From the NCBI GenBank assembly GCA_002551355.1, contig NTHE01000073.1, positions 1-35,803 on the forward strand: DNA of 35,803 nt, read 5' to 3'. The DNA comes from Streptomyces sp. man185. GTDB lineage: Bacteria > Actinomycetota > Actinomycetes > Streptomycetales > Streptomycetaceae. Below, in pieces: positions 7,376-15,639 of the stretch. A program made the translations under genes and the position numbers. Numbering within the stretch: the stretch's first letter is position 1; the number at the start of each line of letters is the position of its first letter. The notes under the pieces are model-generated. The model did not search any database and was not told the origin of the DNA. It was given only the letters and a program-made list of their open reading frames with translations.

Positions 7376-7778
7376 TCATGGAGCAGGGATTCCCGGGAGA
7401 AGGCGGCTCCGGTCAGGGACGGGGGCGCTGTGGGCGTCGACGTCGATCACGATGAGGTTGGCTGGTCCGCAGGCGACCCCGACGCCTGCGTCGGGGCTGG
7501 CGGTCCACCAGTTGTCGATGTCGCAGGTCGGTAGTACCGGCGTGGAAGCCGTGGCGGGGCCGTCAGGCGCTGCGGCAGGGGCACGTGCGGGGGTCGTGGT
7601 GCTGGGCCCTGCAGGCGGGACAGTTCGCCTGAGGAGTCTTCCTTCCCCGAGCCAGTGGGTGCACTGGCCACCCGTTCCCGGCACACCCGCGGGCCAGCAC
7701 GAGGGACGACACGACCCTGCCGGGAGGGCCCGCCGGGGGCTTCTCGTCTCGGCGCCGCACGTAGTTGTCCTCGTTCAT
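7376..7778 (-). pseudogene. Prim-pol (bifunctional DNA primase/polymerase N-terminal) gene, truncated and broken
   Basis: From ATG 7778 the frame reads MNEDNYVRRRDEKPPAGPPG, then GWPVHPLARGRKTPQANCPA with a Cys-rich stretch (CPACRAQHHDPRTCPC), and meets a TGA at 7563-7565. The same frame continues RPRHGFHAGTTD. A frameshift near 7520 then leads to WWTASPDAGVGVACGPANLI and VIDVDAH, the metal-binding core of the prim-pol domain. Sequence stops soon after (RLLPGIP). Such proteins are replication initiators of Streptomyces integrative elements (AICEs) and plasmids. With one stop, one frameshift and a missing C-terminus, this copy is dead. It suggests a former integrative element here. Confidence 0.8.
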
Positions 7779-8067
7779 CAGGTGGCAGGTCTTCGGTCCC
7801 TGCTCGCCCTGGCTTGGAATCTGCTGGTCAGCGGCGTGCCGTACCGGCAGTAGGGACTGAAGGGACCGTCTTTCCGAATGAGTGTAGGGCTCAGGTCCTG
7901 GGATGGGGGGGGCGTAACTCTCCCGCGCGTCCGCATCGAACTTCTCAGTCCCTTCCGTCCCTCCACCCATTCAGGCCCTGGAAGAAGGACTGCGGGACAG
8001 CCGAGCCAGACGGACCGGCTAGAGCAGGGCCCCAGCAGGAGCCTCGAGGTTGGGCCAGCTGATCAGC

Positions 8068-8430
8068 ATGTACCCCATCGAGGTGAGCGTCGAGAGACTC
8101 AGCAACCTGACCGAGTGCCTGAGGCTGCTCGAATTGGCGGAGCTGGAGCTCAGCGGCCCCCTGGCCGGCGCACTCCATGAGATCAGGGACCCCGAGCAGG
8201 ACCAGGAGCTGGTCGACAACTACCGCCGGGTCCTGAAGGCGCTGAACCTGACAGCTCCCCCTGCCCCGGTAGCAGCACTGCTGGGGGCGGCACCGGAGGT
8301 CACCCTCAACGGCCCGCTGCACGACGACTACCAGGCATTCCGCGACCGGTTCTCTCGCCGTGAGCGAGGGCGACACGTTCATGCTCGCGATGCACCAGGC
8401 CCTGCACCTCTCACCCGTCGCTGCCTCTGA
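8068..8430 (+). pseudogene. Hypothetical protein, probably frameshifted near its end
   Basis: From ATG 8068 the product starts MYPIEVSVERLSNLTECLRL. It is a helical, Leu/Glu-rich protein (LLELAELELSGPLAGALHEI, DNYRRVLKALNL) of unknown family. Around 8350-8358 the coding pattern seems to pass into another frame (VSEGDTFMLAMHQALHLSP). One extra base in ttctctcgcc would explain this. The annotated stop at 8430 is therefore probably artificial. It converges on the acyl-CoA oxidase-like gene, with a hairpin at 8441-8465 between them. Confidence 0.5.
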
Positions 8431-8440
8431 CCCGTCGCTC

Positions 8441-8465
8441 CGGCCGCCGCCCCGCTCGGCGGCCG
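8441..8465. terminator. 8-bp GC hairpin between convergent genes
   Basis: The arm cggccgcc (8441-8448) pairs perfectly with 8458-8465 around a 9-base loop. It sits 30 bp beyond the stop of the minus-strand oxidase-like gene (8495) and just after the plus-strand gene ending at 8430, so it may serve both. Confidence 0.45.
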
Positions 8466-8494
8466 GGAGCTCGTTTCCCCCTTCACGACGCTGG

Positions 8495-10288
8495 TCAGGC
8501 GCTGAGCATCGGGTGCGTCTCCAATATCTCCTCGGGTATGGCGAACGCACCGGTCAGGGTGAGCGCGTGCGGCTCCAGGAAATCGAGGACCGCCTCCACG
8601 GCGTCAGGCAGGGCCTCGACCTGATCGGCTGTCATCCTCCCGCGTGCCAGCAGGTCCCCGCTGTGTGCGGCGACGCGGCGCAGCGCGAACAGGGCGTGCA
8701 GGGCACGCAGGAGGTTCGCCGGGAGCCCGGAGGGCACCTGGTCGGCGGCGGTCAGCAGGGATTCGGCGGCGAGCCGGTGGACGTGGGCGTCGGCCAGAGC
8801 CACGGCGGGCGTCACCGTGGTGTTCCAGCGGGCCAGCGGGGAGGAGGCGCGCTGCCTGAGCCGGGCCTTCGCGCGGGTGTGGGAGATGCGCTCGATGTCG
8901 GCCAGGAGGTCCTGGAGGAACTGGAGGTCGGTCAGCTCCCGGTCCTCGGCTGCAATCTCGCTCTCGGGCTTGAGGTCGACGCCGCCGAGCAGCATCTCGC
9001 CCCCGGCCTTCTGCATGATCACGGTGTTGTCGCCCTCGGCCGTGATGGTGCCCTCGATGGAGGCGAGCTGGAGCGCAATGCCGTTCGCCTGGATCAGGCC
9101 CTGGGCGCCGCACCGTTCGCGGCACTCGGACATGACCGCCCGGGAGCGCCAGGTGATCCAGGCCTTGGTGATCGCCGTCAGCCGCTCGTACGCCTCGCGC
9201 TCCTCCCCGCCGGCCCGGTCCCACTGCCGTACCACCGAGCGCTGGAGCAGCGTGGCGGCGTAGGTTGTTGCCACGGCGTCGAGCAGGGGCGTGTGGTGCC
9301 CGCGGTGGGCGATCAGCGGCACCCGCTGGCCCTTCGTCATGCCGGAGGTCTGACGGGTGTGGGCGTAGCGCATGGCAACGTCGAGCGCGTGCCGCATGAC
9401 GCCGAGCCCGTGGGCGGTCATGCAGAGCTTGCCCATGGTGACCCGGCCAATGGACTCCAGGAAACGGCGGCGGGAACTGCCCAGCGCGCTGGTGAAGTCC
9501 CCTTCGGGGGTGAGGTGTCCGTGGTCGCCCTGGAGCAGAGCGTCGAAGGGCAGGCGGACGTTGTCGAAGGTGGTGGCGCAGTGGTCGACGGGGCTGCTGG
9601 TCGTCTGGGGCAGCGGCCGCACCCCGATGCCCGGCAGCGGGCTGCCGTCGCTGTCGCTGAGCGGCACCAGGAAGAGGAAGACACCGTGGTCGGTCCCCTC
9701 GACGACCAGGCGGGCCGCGACGACGGCCCCCTTCGCCCCGCCGGCCGGGCCGGTGTTGGGCATGAACTTCGCCGCGGCGGGATGCGGGGTGTGCAGCACG
9801 AATTCCCGCGCCGCCGGGTCGTACGTCGCGGTGGTCTCCATATGCGCGGCGTCGTTGCCATGGGCAACCTCGGTGCACAGGAACGTCCCGATGCGCTCCG
9901 CGCGGACGTACTCGCCCAGGTCGCGCCCGGCCGCCTCGTGGTCGGCCAGGCTCCCGAAGAACAGGTTGTAGTGGATCGAGAGGACGGTCGCCATGCCCGG
10001 GTCGACCGCACCGGCCCACTCGTGGATCGCGGTCAGCTCGACCGGATCGGCCGCGAGGGCCTGGGGAGCCTCGACGGCGTTGTTGACGATCCGGAGCCGG
10101 TCGTAGCTCAGGTTTATTCGCTCCCGGTGGGTCAGTCCTTCTTTGAAGCGGAACGGGGCAGAGCTGAACAGGCTCCGCCACCGGGCGTGGACCGTGCCCA
10201 GCTGACCGGCGAACAGAACGTCGGCGAGAGCGGCGCAAACGGGGACAGAGGAGACGGATGAGGAATCCGGAATCTGAAAGTCAGTCAC
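8495..10288 (-). CDS. Acyl-CoA dehydrogenase/oxidase family flavoenzyme
   Basis: The 597-aa protein from GTG 10288 has the acyl-CoA oxidase-like layout. An N-terminal helical region is followed by the FAD-binding middle domain (FLCTEVAHGNDAAHMETTAT, with the typical TE..HG). Then come FDNVRLPFDALL and the C-terminal helical domain with RRRFLESIGRVTMGKL and YAHTRQTSG. The motif ITAEGDNTVIMQKAGGEML (about residue 420) matches the EGDNTV segment that carries the catalytic Glu in acyl-CoA oxidases. It should oxidise an acyl-CoA to the 2-enoyl-CoA using FAD, with oxygen as probable acceptor. It stands alone, not in an evident operon, so the substrate cannot be inferred. An alternative label is acyl-CoA dehydrogenase. 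Confidence 0.88.
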   Translation of the reverse strand: MTDFQIPDSSSVSSVPVCAALADVLFAGQLGTVHARWRSLFSSAPFRFKEGLTHRERINLSYDRLRIVNNAVEAPQALAADPVELTAIHEWAGAVDPGMATVLSIHYNLFFGSLADHEAAGRDLGEYVRAERIGTFLCTEVAHGNDAAHMETTATYDPAAREFVLHTPHPAAAKFMPNTGPAGGAKGAVVAARLVVEGTDHGVFLFLVPLSDSDGSPLPGIGVRPLPQTTSSPVDHCATTFDNVRLPFDALLQGDHGHLTPEGDFTSALGSSRRRFLESIGRVTMGKLCMTAHGLGVMRHALDVAMRYAHTRQTSGMTKGQRVPLIAHRGHHTPLLDAVATTYAATLLQRSVVRQWDRAGGEEREAYERLTAITKAWITWRSRAVMSECRERCGAQGLIQANGIALQLASIEGTITAEGDNTVIMQKAGGEMLLGGVDLKPESEIAAEDRELTDLQFLQDLLADIERISHTRAKARLRQRASSPLARWNTTVTPAVALADAHVHRLAAESLLTAADQVPSGLPANLLRALHALFALRRVAAHSGDLLARGRMTADQVEALPDAVEAVLDFLEPHALTLTGAFAIPEEILETHPMLSA

Positions 10289-10432
10289 ACCGGAGAAAAC
10301 TAGCCTGATCGATCACTTTTGACGGCGTGAGGATCACCACGATTGAGCAGGGTGAAAACACGGTAGGTGCCGACACCGTCACTCGCTTCACCTGCTCGGC
10401 TGCCTGTTGGCGCGATCCGACCGGAACGCAAG

Positions 10433-10473
10433 AAGGCCGTTCCGCACCCCGGAAACGGGTGCGGAACGGCCTT
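10433..10473. terminator. Strong 17-bp hairpin with T-rich exit
   Basis: The arm aaggccgttccgcaccc (10433-10449) pairs perfectly with 10457-10473 around a 7-base loop (cggaaac) and is followed by ctttcg. It is the clearest rho-independent terminator-like structure in the window. A-rich bases on the other side suggest it can work in both directions. It lies between the start of the oxidase-like gene and the end of the minus-strand gene at 10588-10898, whose transcript it would end. Confidence 0.75.
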
Positions 10474-10482
10474 TCGTCGTGT

Positions 10483-10518
10483 CAGGGTGCGGTGCCACGG
10501 GGGAAGCACCGCACCCTG
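10483..10518. repeat. Second tandem hairpin (13-bp stem)
   Basis: cagggtgcggtgc (10483-10495) pairs perfectly with 10506-10518 around a 10-base loop, nine bases after the preceding hairpin. Both stems contain the element gggtgcgg. It may reinforce termination or form a structured RNA. Confidence 0.5.
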
Positions 10519-10587
10519 CGCACGGTGCATCGAGATCACCGCCGGGTGGGCGGCCTTTCTGCCCTGTCCGGGCCCTCGCCGCCGCGA

Positions 10588-10898
10588 TCAGATTCCCTCC
10601 TCTTGCAGCTGGTCGAACGTCCCGACCCGTGCTGACCACCCCCGCCCCTCCGGCACGGGCCGCCACCCGAGGAGCGAGTCGGGAGTGATGCTGTCGGGCC
10701 AGATCATGTAGCCGAGCATCACCAGCTCGCTCCCCGCCGCGTGGCATCGAGCGGAAAGACCGGCCAGTCGGGCCAGTCCGTGAGGTCCTTCTCGGCCAGG
10801 GGCTCGCTGCTGCCGTCACGTACAACGCGCAGGACATAGCCGCTGTCCGCAGCCGTGCAGATGGCCGTCAGGTCCCGGCGGGCGCTCTCAGTCGTCAT
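10588..10898 (-). pseudogene. Small hypothetical protein, frameshifted
   Basis: From ATG 10898 the frame reads MTTESARRDLTAICTAADSG, VLRVVRDGSSEPLAEKDLTD and WPDWPVFPLDATRRG, then stops near 10725. The natural continuation ELVMLGYMIWPDSITPDSLL, GWRPVPEGRGWSARVGTFDQ and LQEEGI lies in another frame and ends at TGA 10588-10590. Together they would make a ~103-aa Trp-rich cytosolic protein of unknown family. One indel around 10735-10745 breaks it. The tandem hairpins at 10433-10518 follow. Confidence 0.6.
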
Positions 10899-10991
10899 GC
10901 GAGGACGCTAGCGAAACCCGTCATCCCGGAGGGTGCCGGGGCCGGAGTCGCTTCGAGACAGAGTCCTTACCTGCCCTCAGCGAGTTCGCGC

Positions 10992-11085
10992 TCACGCGCG
11001 AATCCGGTCGATGCGCTCCCGGGTCTCGGAGACCGACATCCGGAGGGTCAACGCGATCTCCCAGTCGGTAGCCCCGCCCGCAACG
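10992..11085 (-). pseudogene. C-terminal fragment of an unidentified gene
   Basis: The minus-strand frame reads ATDWEIALTLRMSVSETRER and IDRIRA, then TGA. The codons are well biased and the shape resembles a short helix-turn-helix tail, but the upstream part is absent. It ends against the integrase fragment that starts about 11090, so the junction is probably an old rearrangement. Family not identified. Confidence 0.3.
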
Positions 11086-11089
11086 CCCG

Positions 11090-11761
11090 GTGCCCGCCGT
11101 ACCACTGCACGGCCACCAGCGCCACGACCGACTCGTCGCCCTGCGCACGCTGTTCACCTGGGCCAAGTGGAACGGGCTGATCTTCCGCAACCCCACCAGT
11201 CGGATCAAGGTCGGGCAATACGAGTACGCCGTGCTGCAACCGCTCGTCCCAGAGCAGGTCGACCGCTCCGTCGCGGCAGCCACCACCCCGGCGACGCGGC
11301 TCATCCTCGCCCTCGCAGCGGTCCACGCCGCCCGGGTCGCCCAGATCGCCAACTTCATGCTCGACGACCTCGACATGGGCAACGGCCGGCTGACCATCGC
11401 CGGACGTGTCCGCCCGCTCGACGACCTCACTCTGAAGCTGCTGCTGGAGTGGCTGGAACACCGGCGATGCCGGTGGCCGAACACCGCGAACCCCCACCTG
11501 CTGATCGACAATCAGACAGCCACCAGGACCAGCCGCGCCAGCAACCACTGGATCAGCGCATCGATGCGCGGGCAGGACGCGACGCTGGAGCGGCTCCGCG
11601 TCGACCGCCAACTCGAGGAGGCTCTGACCCACGGGCCCGACCTGCTCCACCTCGCCGAGGTGTTCGGCCTCGACGAGAAGACCGCGATGCGCTACGCGGA
11701 CTCCGCCCGCCAGCTTCTGGAAACGGCCGCCGAACAGAAACCCCGTGACGGCCGACAGTGA
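11090..11761 (+). pseudogene. Tyrosine-recombinase-like integrase, 5'-truncated
   Basis: The 223-aa frame from GTG 11090 lacks a ribosome site and begins within a domain (HDRLVALRTLFTWAKWNGLI, FRNPTSRIKVGQ) that belongs mid-protein in Streptomyces phage-type integrases. The catalytic-domain start is visible at ATRLILALAAVHAARVAQI, where the Arg of HAAR matches the first conserved Arg, and at LLLEWLEHRRCRWPNTANPH. I cannot identify the terminal HxxR and Tyr with confidence (SARQLLET near the end). The missing N-terminal half makes it inactive, a remnant of an integrative element like the prim-pol fragment at 7376-7778. Confidence 0.65.
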
Positions 11762-11782
11762 CCTTCTGTCATTCTGCTTGCC

Positions 11783-12187
11783 ATGTCCGCACGAAATCGA
11801 AGACTGCCCCGGCACCGTGCCTGGCCGCTGACCACCACCGACATCAACGAGTGCCTCGGCCCCTACATGACCCGAGTCACGGACCTGGCATTCCTCACCG
11901 GAGATGACAGCGGGACCATCGTCCTGGGAGCAGCATGGATCGCTCCGAACCCCCGCAACTACGGCCGCGGCATCCATCCGGACATGGTCGGCTTCCGCAT
12001 AGACATCCACCCCGTCGATGCCACTGAACGTGCGGCCATCCGCGCTGTTCTGCGAGCGCAGGCCCTCCCGCAACTCCACGAATGGATTACGCAGGCGATC
12101 GCTGCCGACGAGACCTGGCAATTGACTGACCACCAGCACTACTGGCGGCTGACAGATGGCCACCTCATGCATCGCGACGAAGCGTGA
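11783..12187 (+). CDS. Hypothetical protein (134 aa)
   Basis: The product starts at ATG 11783 (MSARNRRLPRHRAWPLTTTD) and ends MHRDEA. The middle part appears to form beta strands (VLGAAWIAPNPRNYGRGIHP, VGFRIDIHPVDATERAAI) followed by helices and a Trp-rich end (ADETWQLTDHQHYWRLTDGH). No signal peptide or membrane segment is present. Codon bias is good, so it is probably a real gene, but I do not recognise the family. It follows the integrase fragment by 21 bp, so the two may have been co-transcribed. Confidence 0.7.
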   Translation: MSARNRRLPRHRAWPLTTTDINECLGPYMTRVTDLAFLTGDDSGTIVLGAAWIAPNPRNYGRGIHPDMVGFRIDIHPVDATERAAIRAVLRAQALPQLHEWITQAIAADETWQLTDHQHYWRLTDGHLMHRDEA

Positions 12188-12421
12188 GACCGATTTTCCC
12201 CCCCGCGGGTTCACAACCAACCCAAGGGGCCGCACCCGAGAATCAGGACACCAGACCCTCGGGTTCCCGACGAGAAACCTTCAGTTCCCCTGAACTCACG
12301 GGCTTCCCCGGGTGTGAGTAGTTGGCGTACAGGAAATCCCGGTAAGAACGATCATGGTCGGCTAAAGGTTGTTGCAGAAGGATGGGTGTGGGCAGGTCGA
12401 AGTGGTGTCTGACCTCGTGGT
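12188..12421. other. Intergenic region containing the outer end of a degraded IS
   Basis: No gene is convincing here. The sequence around 12355-12375 (ggctaaaggttgttgcagaa) looks like the outer end of the IS whose transposase remnant follows on the minus strand. The part 12240-12355 can be read on the minus strand but has no recognisable family. Confidence 0.35.
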
Positions 12422-12831
12422 TCAGGCTGTCATGGCGAGGTTGCGCATAGTGGCGACGGCTTGGACGGCGTGGTGGAGACCATCTCCCTTCTGGCGGCAG
12501 TCGCGGGGGATTTTCCAGTTCTTCATGCGGGCGAAAGTGTGCTCGACGAGGGCGCGGACGCGTCGGGGTTCGGCGTTGTCCTCCTCCTGGCCGCGCAGGA
12601 GTGGGCGACCGGCTCTTCTGCGGTGCGGGACGATCAGTCCGGTGCCCGGGTAGGCACCGTCTGCGATGACCGTCGTCCCGGCCGCGATGGCCGGACGCGA
12701 GCGGCGGGGCGCAATCTGCATGTCCGCTGCCGGGAGCGAGACCGGGTGCCGCACTGGGGCGCCCCGGTGGAAGAGCCGGTTGCCTGGGTCGGCAGCGCCT
12801 TGGAGGAGCGTAGCGCCGCAGTGCTTCTAGC
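12422..12831 (-). pseudogene. IS5-family (DDE_Tnp_4) transposase C-terminal remnant
   Basis: The frame from about 12831 reads GAADPGNRLFHRGAPVRHPV and continues IAAGTTVIADGAYPGTGLIV, EEDNAEPRRVRALVEHTFAR and MKNWKIPRDC, with a final LHHAVQAVATMRNLAMTA. It carries the second catalytic Asp (ADGAYPG) and the Glu (VEHTFARMKNW) of the HARBI1-like IS5 group. The N-terminal half with the helix-turn-helix and first Asp is not found upstream, so the gene is 5'-truncated. Confidence 0.75.
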
Positions 12832-12933
12832 GGCTTGTCAGGGGGTGCATCGTACCGGCGTACGAGTGGGATCCCGGACTGGCGGGTCTGCCGGTCGTGT
12901 CTCTGTCGTTGTACGGGGATGGTGTGTTGCTGG

Positions 12934-13380
12934 TCAGGTGGTGCCGTCGGGGCTGAGGACATGGTCCGGTTCCGGGTATCCAGGCGGGACGAAGCAGGCG
13001 GTCACGGTCTTGCCGTCTCTTTGCGGATGGTGTTCCCAGCCGTCGGAGAGCGCCTCGACGATCGTGAGGCCCCGGCCGCCGGTCGCGTCGAGGCCCCGGT
13101 CGGCCGGGGCCGGCGGCTTCGGGCTGGCGTCGTGAACGCTGACGTGCAGGCAGGTACTGTCCCAGGTCAGGACGAGCTGGGCATCGCTATGAGCGTGCTT
13201 GTGCGCGTTCGTAAGGAGCTCGGTCACTGTCAGAAGCACCGAGTCCACCAGATCGGGTGCGTTCTGCGCCCACTCCAGCGAGTCGAGATGTCCCCGCACC
13301 CAGCGGCGCCCGGCCCGCACCCCTTGGGACATGGGGAAGGACTGTGCCCAGCCCACCGCCCTCATCTCAGAATTTGCCAC
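12934..13380 (-). CDS. Anti-sigma-type ATP-binding protein (HATPase, SpoIIAB/RsbW-like)
   Basis: This 148-aa protein from GTG 13380 (first internal ATG five codons later) is the size of single-domain histidine-kinase-like ATPases common in Streptomyces. The N-box is VTELLTNAHKHAHSDAQL (about 52-69), the G1-type Asp lies in LHVSVHDASPKPPAP, and the G2 box is ATGGRGLTIVEALSDGWE. Family members phosphorylate anti-anti-sigma factors or bind sigma factors, although most Streptomyces paralogues have no known partner. No partner adjoins it. The phosphatase at 31887-33704 carries a similar domain and could be part of such switching, which is inference only. Confidence 0.88.
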   Translation of the reverse strand: MANSEMRAVGWAQSFPMSQGVRAGRRWVRGHLDSLEWAQNAPDLVDSVLLTVTELLTNAHKHAHSDAQLVLTWDSTCLHVSVHDASPKPPAPADRGLDATGGRGLTIVEALSDGWEHHPQRDGKTVTACFVPPGYPEPDHVLSPDGTT

Positions 13381-13692
13381 GCCGATGCCTCACATTCGTT
13401 CATCAAGGGAACCAGAGTCGTCCATTGTCTTCCGCCACGGTCTCCTACCCGCCTGCGGGAATATGACGTCCGACCGGCTCCAGCCGCGTTCGGGTGCGGG
13501 GCCCCGGAACTCCCGCAGAGAGCTCGCCCACTCAGGGACTTGACCATCTTGTTGGATTGACCGGATCACACTGCGCGTAGAGGCAGGGGTTCCCTTCCTG
13601 GCCGGAGGGGCGGGGCCGCGCTGCGGGATCTGGACGTGGCGTGGGCGGAGGCGTGAGCCGGGCGTGGGGTTGGGCGATGGATGCGATCGGGG

Positions 13693-13850
13693 GGAGGCTG
13701 CGGTGCGGCGGCGGGCGCGGAACAGGCGCAGGCCCTTCGCGGCGTAGACGACGGGTAGGAGTGCGAGGCCGGTGAGGAGGAGCAGGTCGGCGACGCTGTA
13801 CAGGAGGTCCGGACGCGCTCTGCCCGGCGGCCGTCCAACTGGCGGGGCCG
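13693..13850 (-). pseudogene. Decayed copy of small membrane protein gene (related to 16383-16676)
   Basis: The minus-strand reading RARPDLLYSVADLLLLTGL followed by ALLPVVYAAKGLRLFRARRR matches the C-terminal part of the protein at 16383-16676 (RARLGLLDSVASLLIVTGL ... LLTLVYAVKGLRLRRARR). The segment between the two membrane helices, about 17-20 residues, is missing. No matching N-terminus or stop is present, and the frame runs on into unrelated sequence. The DNA itself is clearly similar over 13699-13820 versus 16389-16560, so it is a duplicated and deleted copy. Confidence 0.65.
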
Positions 13851-14045
13851 CCTCGATGACGACGATCGAGTCGCCCCGGATCGAGATCCCACACCACAGT
13901 AAGTACCCAGAAACTCGCCGGACTTGGGTGCTCCGGACAGTGACGGCGGTCGTGCTGATTTTATCCGTCCCCCTCTCCCCGGTGCGTGTGGTTGGGTGGC
14001 TTCGGGGCACCGCCGGGTGCCTGCACGCGACACACCGGAGGAACC

Positions 14046-15125
14046 GTGAACCACTCGCGAAGATCTCCCAAGGCCCTCGCCGCACTCGTGCTCACCGCGG
14101 CTGCCATACTTGGCGCCGCGCCCGGGGCGTCGGCCGACGATCATCCCGTTCCGGCCGTCCGGGTCGCGGCGGACGTGCCTTCAGTGGCATATCTGTGGGC
14201 CGGTTCGCACACCTTCGATTTCAGCCTCGACGGTGGGGCGACCACCCAGGCCGGCTTCTACCAGAACATAGAACCTCCACTCTCCAGTGCGAAGCCGAGC
14301 GACCTGTCAAGCGGTGCTGACGTGCGCAGCACTGTGACGGCCCAGGGCGACGTCACCATCGTTTCGCAGGTCCACCGGTCCAGTGGGGACGCGACCCGGT
14401 TCGCGCTGCCCAAGGGCCAGACCTTCCGCGCCGCCAGTGGGTGGAGTGTCCTGGCGGGCGGGAACAGCGGCGGGGGCCAGTTGCGCGTGTGGCGTGCCTC
14501 TGCCCTGCTGCCGGTCGAGAACGCCATCGGGGGGCGGGTGGTGGCGGGGATACCCTCCGGCGCCACCGTATACCTGGTCCGGCCGGGCGGCTCCGTGCGG
14601 TATGCGGCCGTTGCCTACAGGTACCAGGGCGTGGCGACGGCAGGGCTCGTTGACCTCGCCACCTACTCCTTCACCCCGTACGCCACCGGGCTGCCGACCA
14701 GTGCCCAGATCCGGTACAACGACCAGTGGTTCGCAACCGACGAGGGGCCGAACCACACCCTGAGCGCGGTGCGCGTCGGCTCCGCACCCGGTACCCAACC
14801 CACCGCACTCGGTGATGCCGGCCCCTACCGGCTGCGCGCCGTCGTCGGGGACCACCTCGTGCTGGGCGACCCGGAGCCGGCTTCCGGTGCGCCCGCGCGG
14901 GTGGACGCGGTGTCTGCCCTCGACGGTTCCAGGAGGACCGTGTTCGATGCCGCACAGAGCGAGGTGACCTTTGCCCAGGACGGCGCTGCCCTCGCCACGG
15001 CCCCTGACGGGACTGGGCTGTGGCGCGTGTACCACCTCCTCCCGGGCGGCGACTCCGGGCTCCAGGCGTGGCCCTCCTGGATCGTCGGCGGCACGGAAGC
15101 AGCAGGGGTGGATCCGATGCGCTGA
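14046..15125 (+). CDS. Secreted beta-rich protein with signal peptide
   Basis: GTG at 14046 follows a cggaggaacc ribosome site, which decides the start over an open frame reaching 13986. The 359-aa product has a clear signal peptide (VNHSRRSPKALAALVLTAAA ... LGAAPGASADD, cleavage probably after ASA). The mature part is made of repeated strand-like segments (VAYLWAGSHTFDFSLDGGAT, GATVYLVRPGGSVRYAAVAY, AQIRYNDQWFATDEGPNHTL), as in secreted beta-propeller-type proteins. No catalytic motif is evident. The protein ends abruptly at VDPMR and may be shorter than relatives. An 11-bp inverted repeat follows at 15129-15185. Confidence 0.75.
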   Translation: MNHSRRSPKALAALVLTAAAILGAAPGASADDHPVPAVRVAADVPSVAYLWAGSHTFDFSLDGGATTQAGFYQNIEPPLSSAKPSDLSSGADVRSTVTAQGDVTIVSQVHRSSGDATRFALPKGQTFRAASGWSVLAGGNSGGGQLRVWRASALLPVENAIGGRVVAGIPSGATVYLVRPGGSVRYAAVAYRYQGVATAGLVDLATYSFTPYATGLPTSAQIRYNDQWFATDEGPNHTLSAVRVGSAPGTQPTALGDAGPYRLRAVVGDHLVLGDPEPASGAPARVDAVSALDGSRRTVFDAAQSEVTFAQDGAALATAPDGTGLWRVYHLLPGGDSGLQAWPSWIVGGTEAAGVDPMR

Positions 15126-15128
15126 CCG

Positions 15129-15185
15129 TCGGACCCACGGCTCTCGCCCCTCTCTCCCAGTGGCAGGGCAGATTCGTGGGTCCGA
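15129..15185. repeat. 11-bp inverted repeat downstream of the secreted-protein gene
   Basis: tcggacccacg (15129-15139) is exactly complementary to 15175-15185, separated by 35 bases. It begins 4 bp after the stop codon at 15125. It could be a terminator with a long loop, or the trace of a small insertion. Confidence 0.4.
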
Positions 15186-15212
15186 GGTCCACAGACCGCT
15201 TCTGGCCTGGAG

Positions 15213-15482
15213 TTATGCGGCTAAGCCGGCGTTGGTGCAGTAGTCGTTCGCTCCGTATTGGAATCCCTGATCGGACAGGACGTCGTCGGTCCGGGGCGCG
15301 TCCAGGCCATGGTGGTCTCCGGCCGCCCGCGCGCCGACGATGCGGTCCCAGCGGCGCACGTTCATCTGCCGGAAGGGGACGTCGCGCCGCAGCGGGCGGG
15401 CGACGCCGGACTGGTTGAGGAGGTGAATCTCGACCCTGGTGCCGCCGTTCGCGTTGAGGCGCTTGAGCAGGTGTCGGGCCAC
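15213..15482 (-). CDS. Unidentified protein, probably a 5'-truncated fragment
   Basis: The minus-strand frame from GTG 15482 encodes 89 residues with excellent high-GC codon use (ARHLLKRLNANGGTRVEIHL, LLNQSGVARPLRRDVPFRQM, DQGFQYGANDYCTNAGLAA). The frame stays open upstream to at least 15580 with plausible composition (DDRTEGPADPSAEDAPSAAA). The gene may therefore have begun further up and been cut by the ISL3 remnant there. It converges on the secreted-protein gene. I do not recognise the family. Confidence 0.5.
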   Translation of the reverse strand: MARHLLKRLNANGGTRVEIHLLNQSGVARPLRRDVPFRQMNVRRWDRIVGARAAGDHHGLDAPRTDDVLSDQGFQYGANDYCTNAGLAA

Positions 15483-15639
15483 GCGAGCTATGCCAGCGGC
15501 GGCAGACGGGGCGTCCTCCGCCGACGGGTCCGCAGGCCCCTCCGTCCGGTCATCTGTGCGTGCGGCGGACCTTCGTCGAGCAGACGCCGGGGCTGACCCG
15601 TCGGTAGGGCTGGCAGACCGAGCGCCTGCGGTCGTATGG

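Noticed and set aside
8360..10261. Very long plus-strand open frame (633 codons) opposite the acyl-CoA oxidase-like gene
   Set aside because: It mirrors the oxidase-like gene in antisense, which is common in high-GC DNA. Its sequence shows no family and is Gly/Val/Arg-rich. Only its first codons (about 8360-8400) may belong to the frameshifted gene at 8068.
11048..12235. 395-codon minus-strand frame
   Set aside because: It is antisense to the integrase fragment and the gene at 11783-12187, with low-complexity Val/Gly/Glu composition and no recognisable domain.
12243..12355. Minus-strand stretch SYRDFLYANYSHPGKPVSSG, considered as a TnpB or other gene end
   Set aside because: It has no start, no family motif and only a weak 5-bp hairpin nearby, so neither a gene nor an IS200/IS605 end can be supported.
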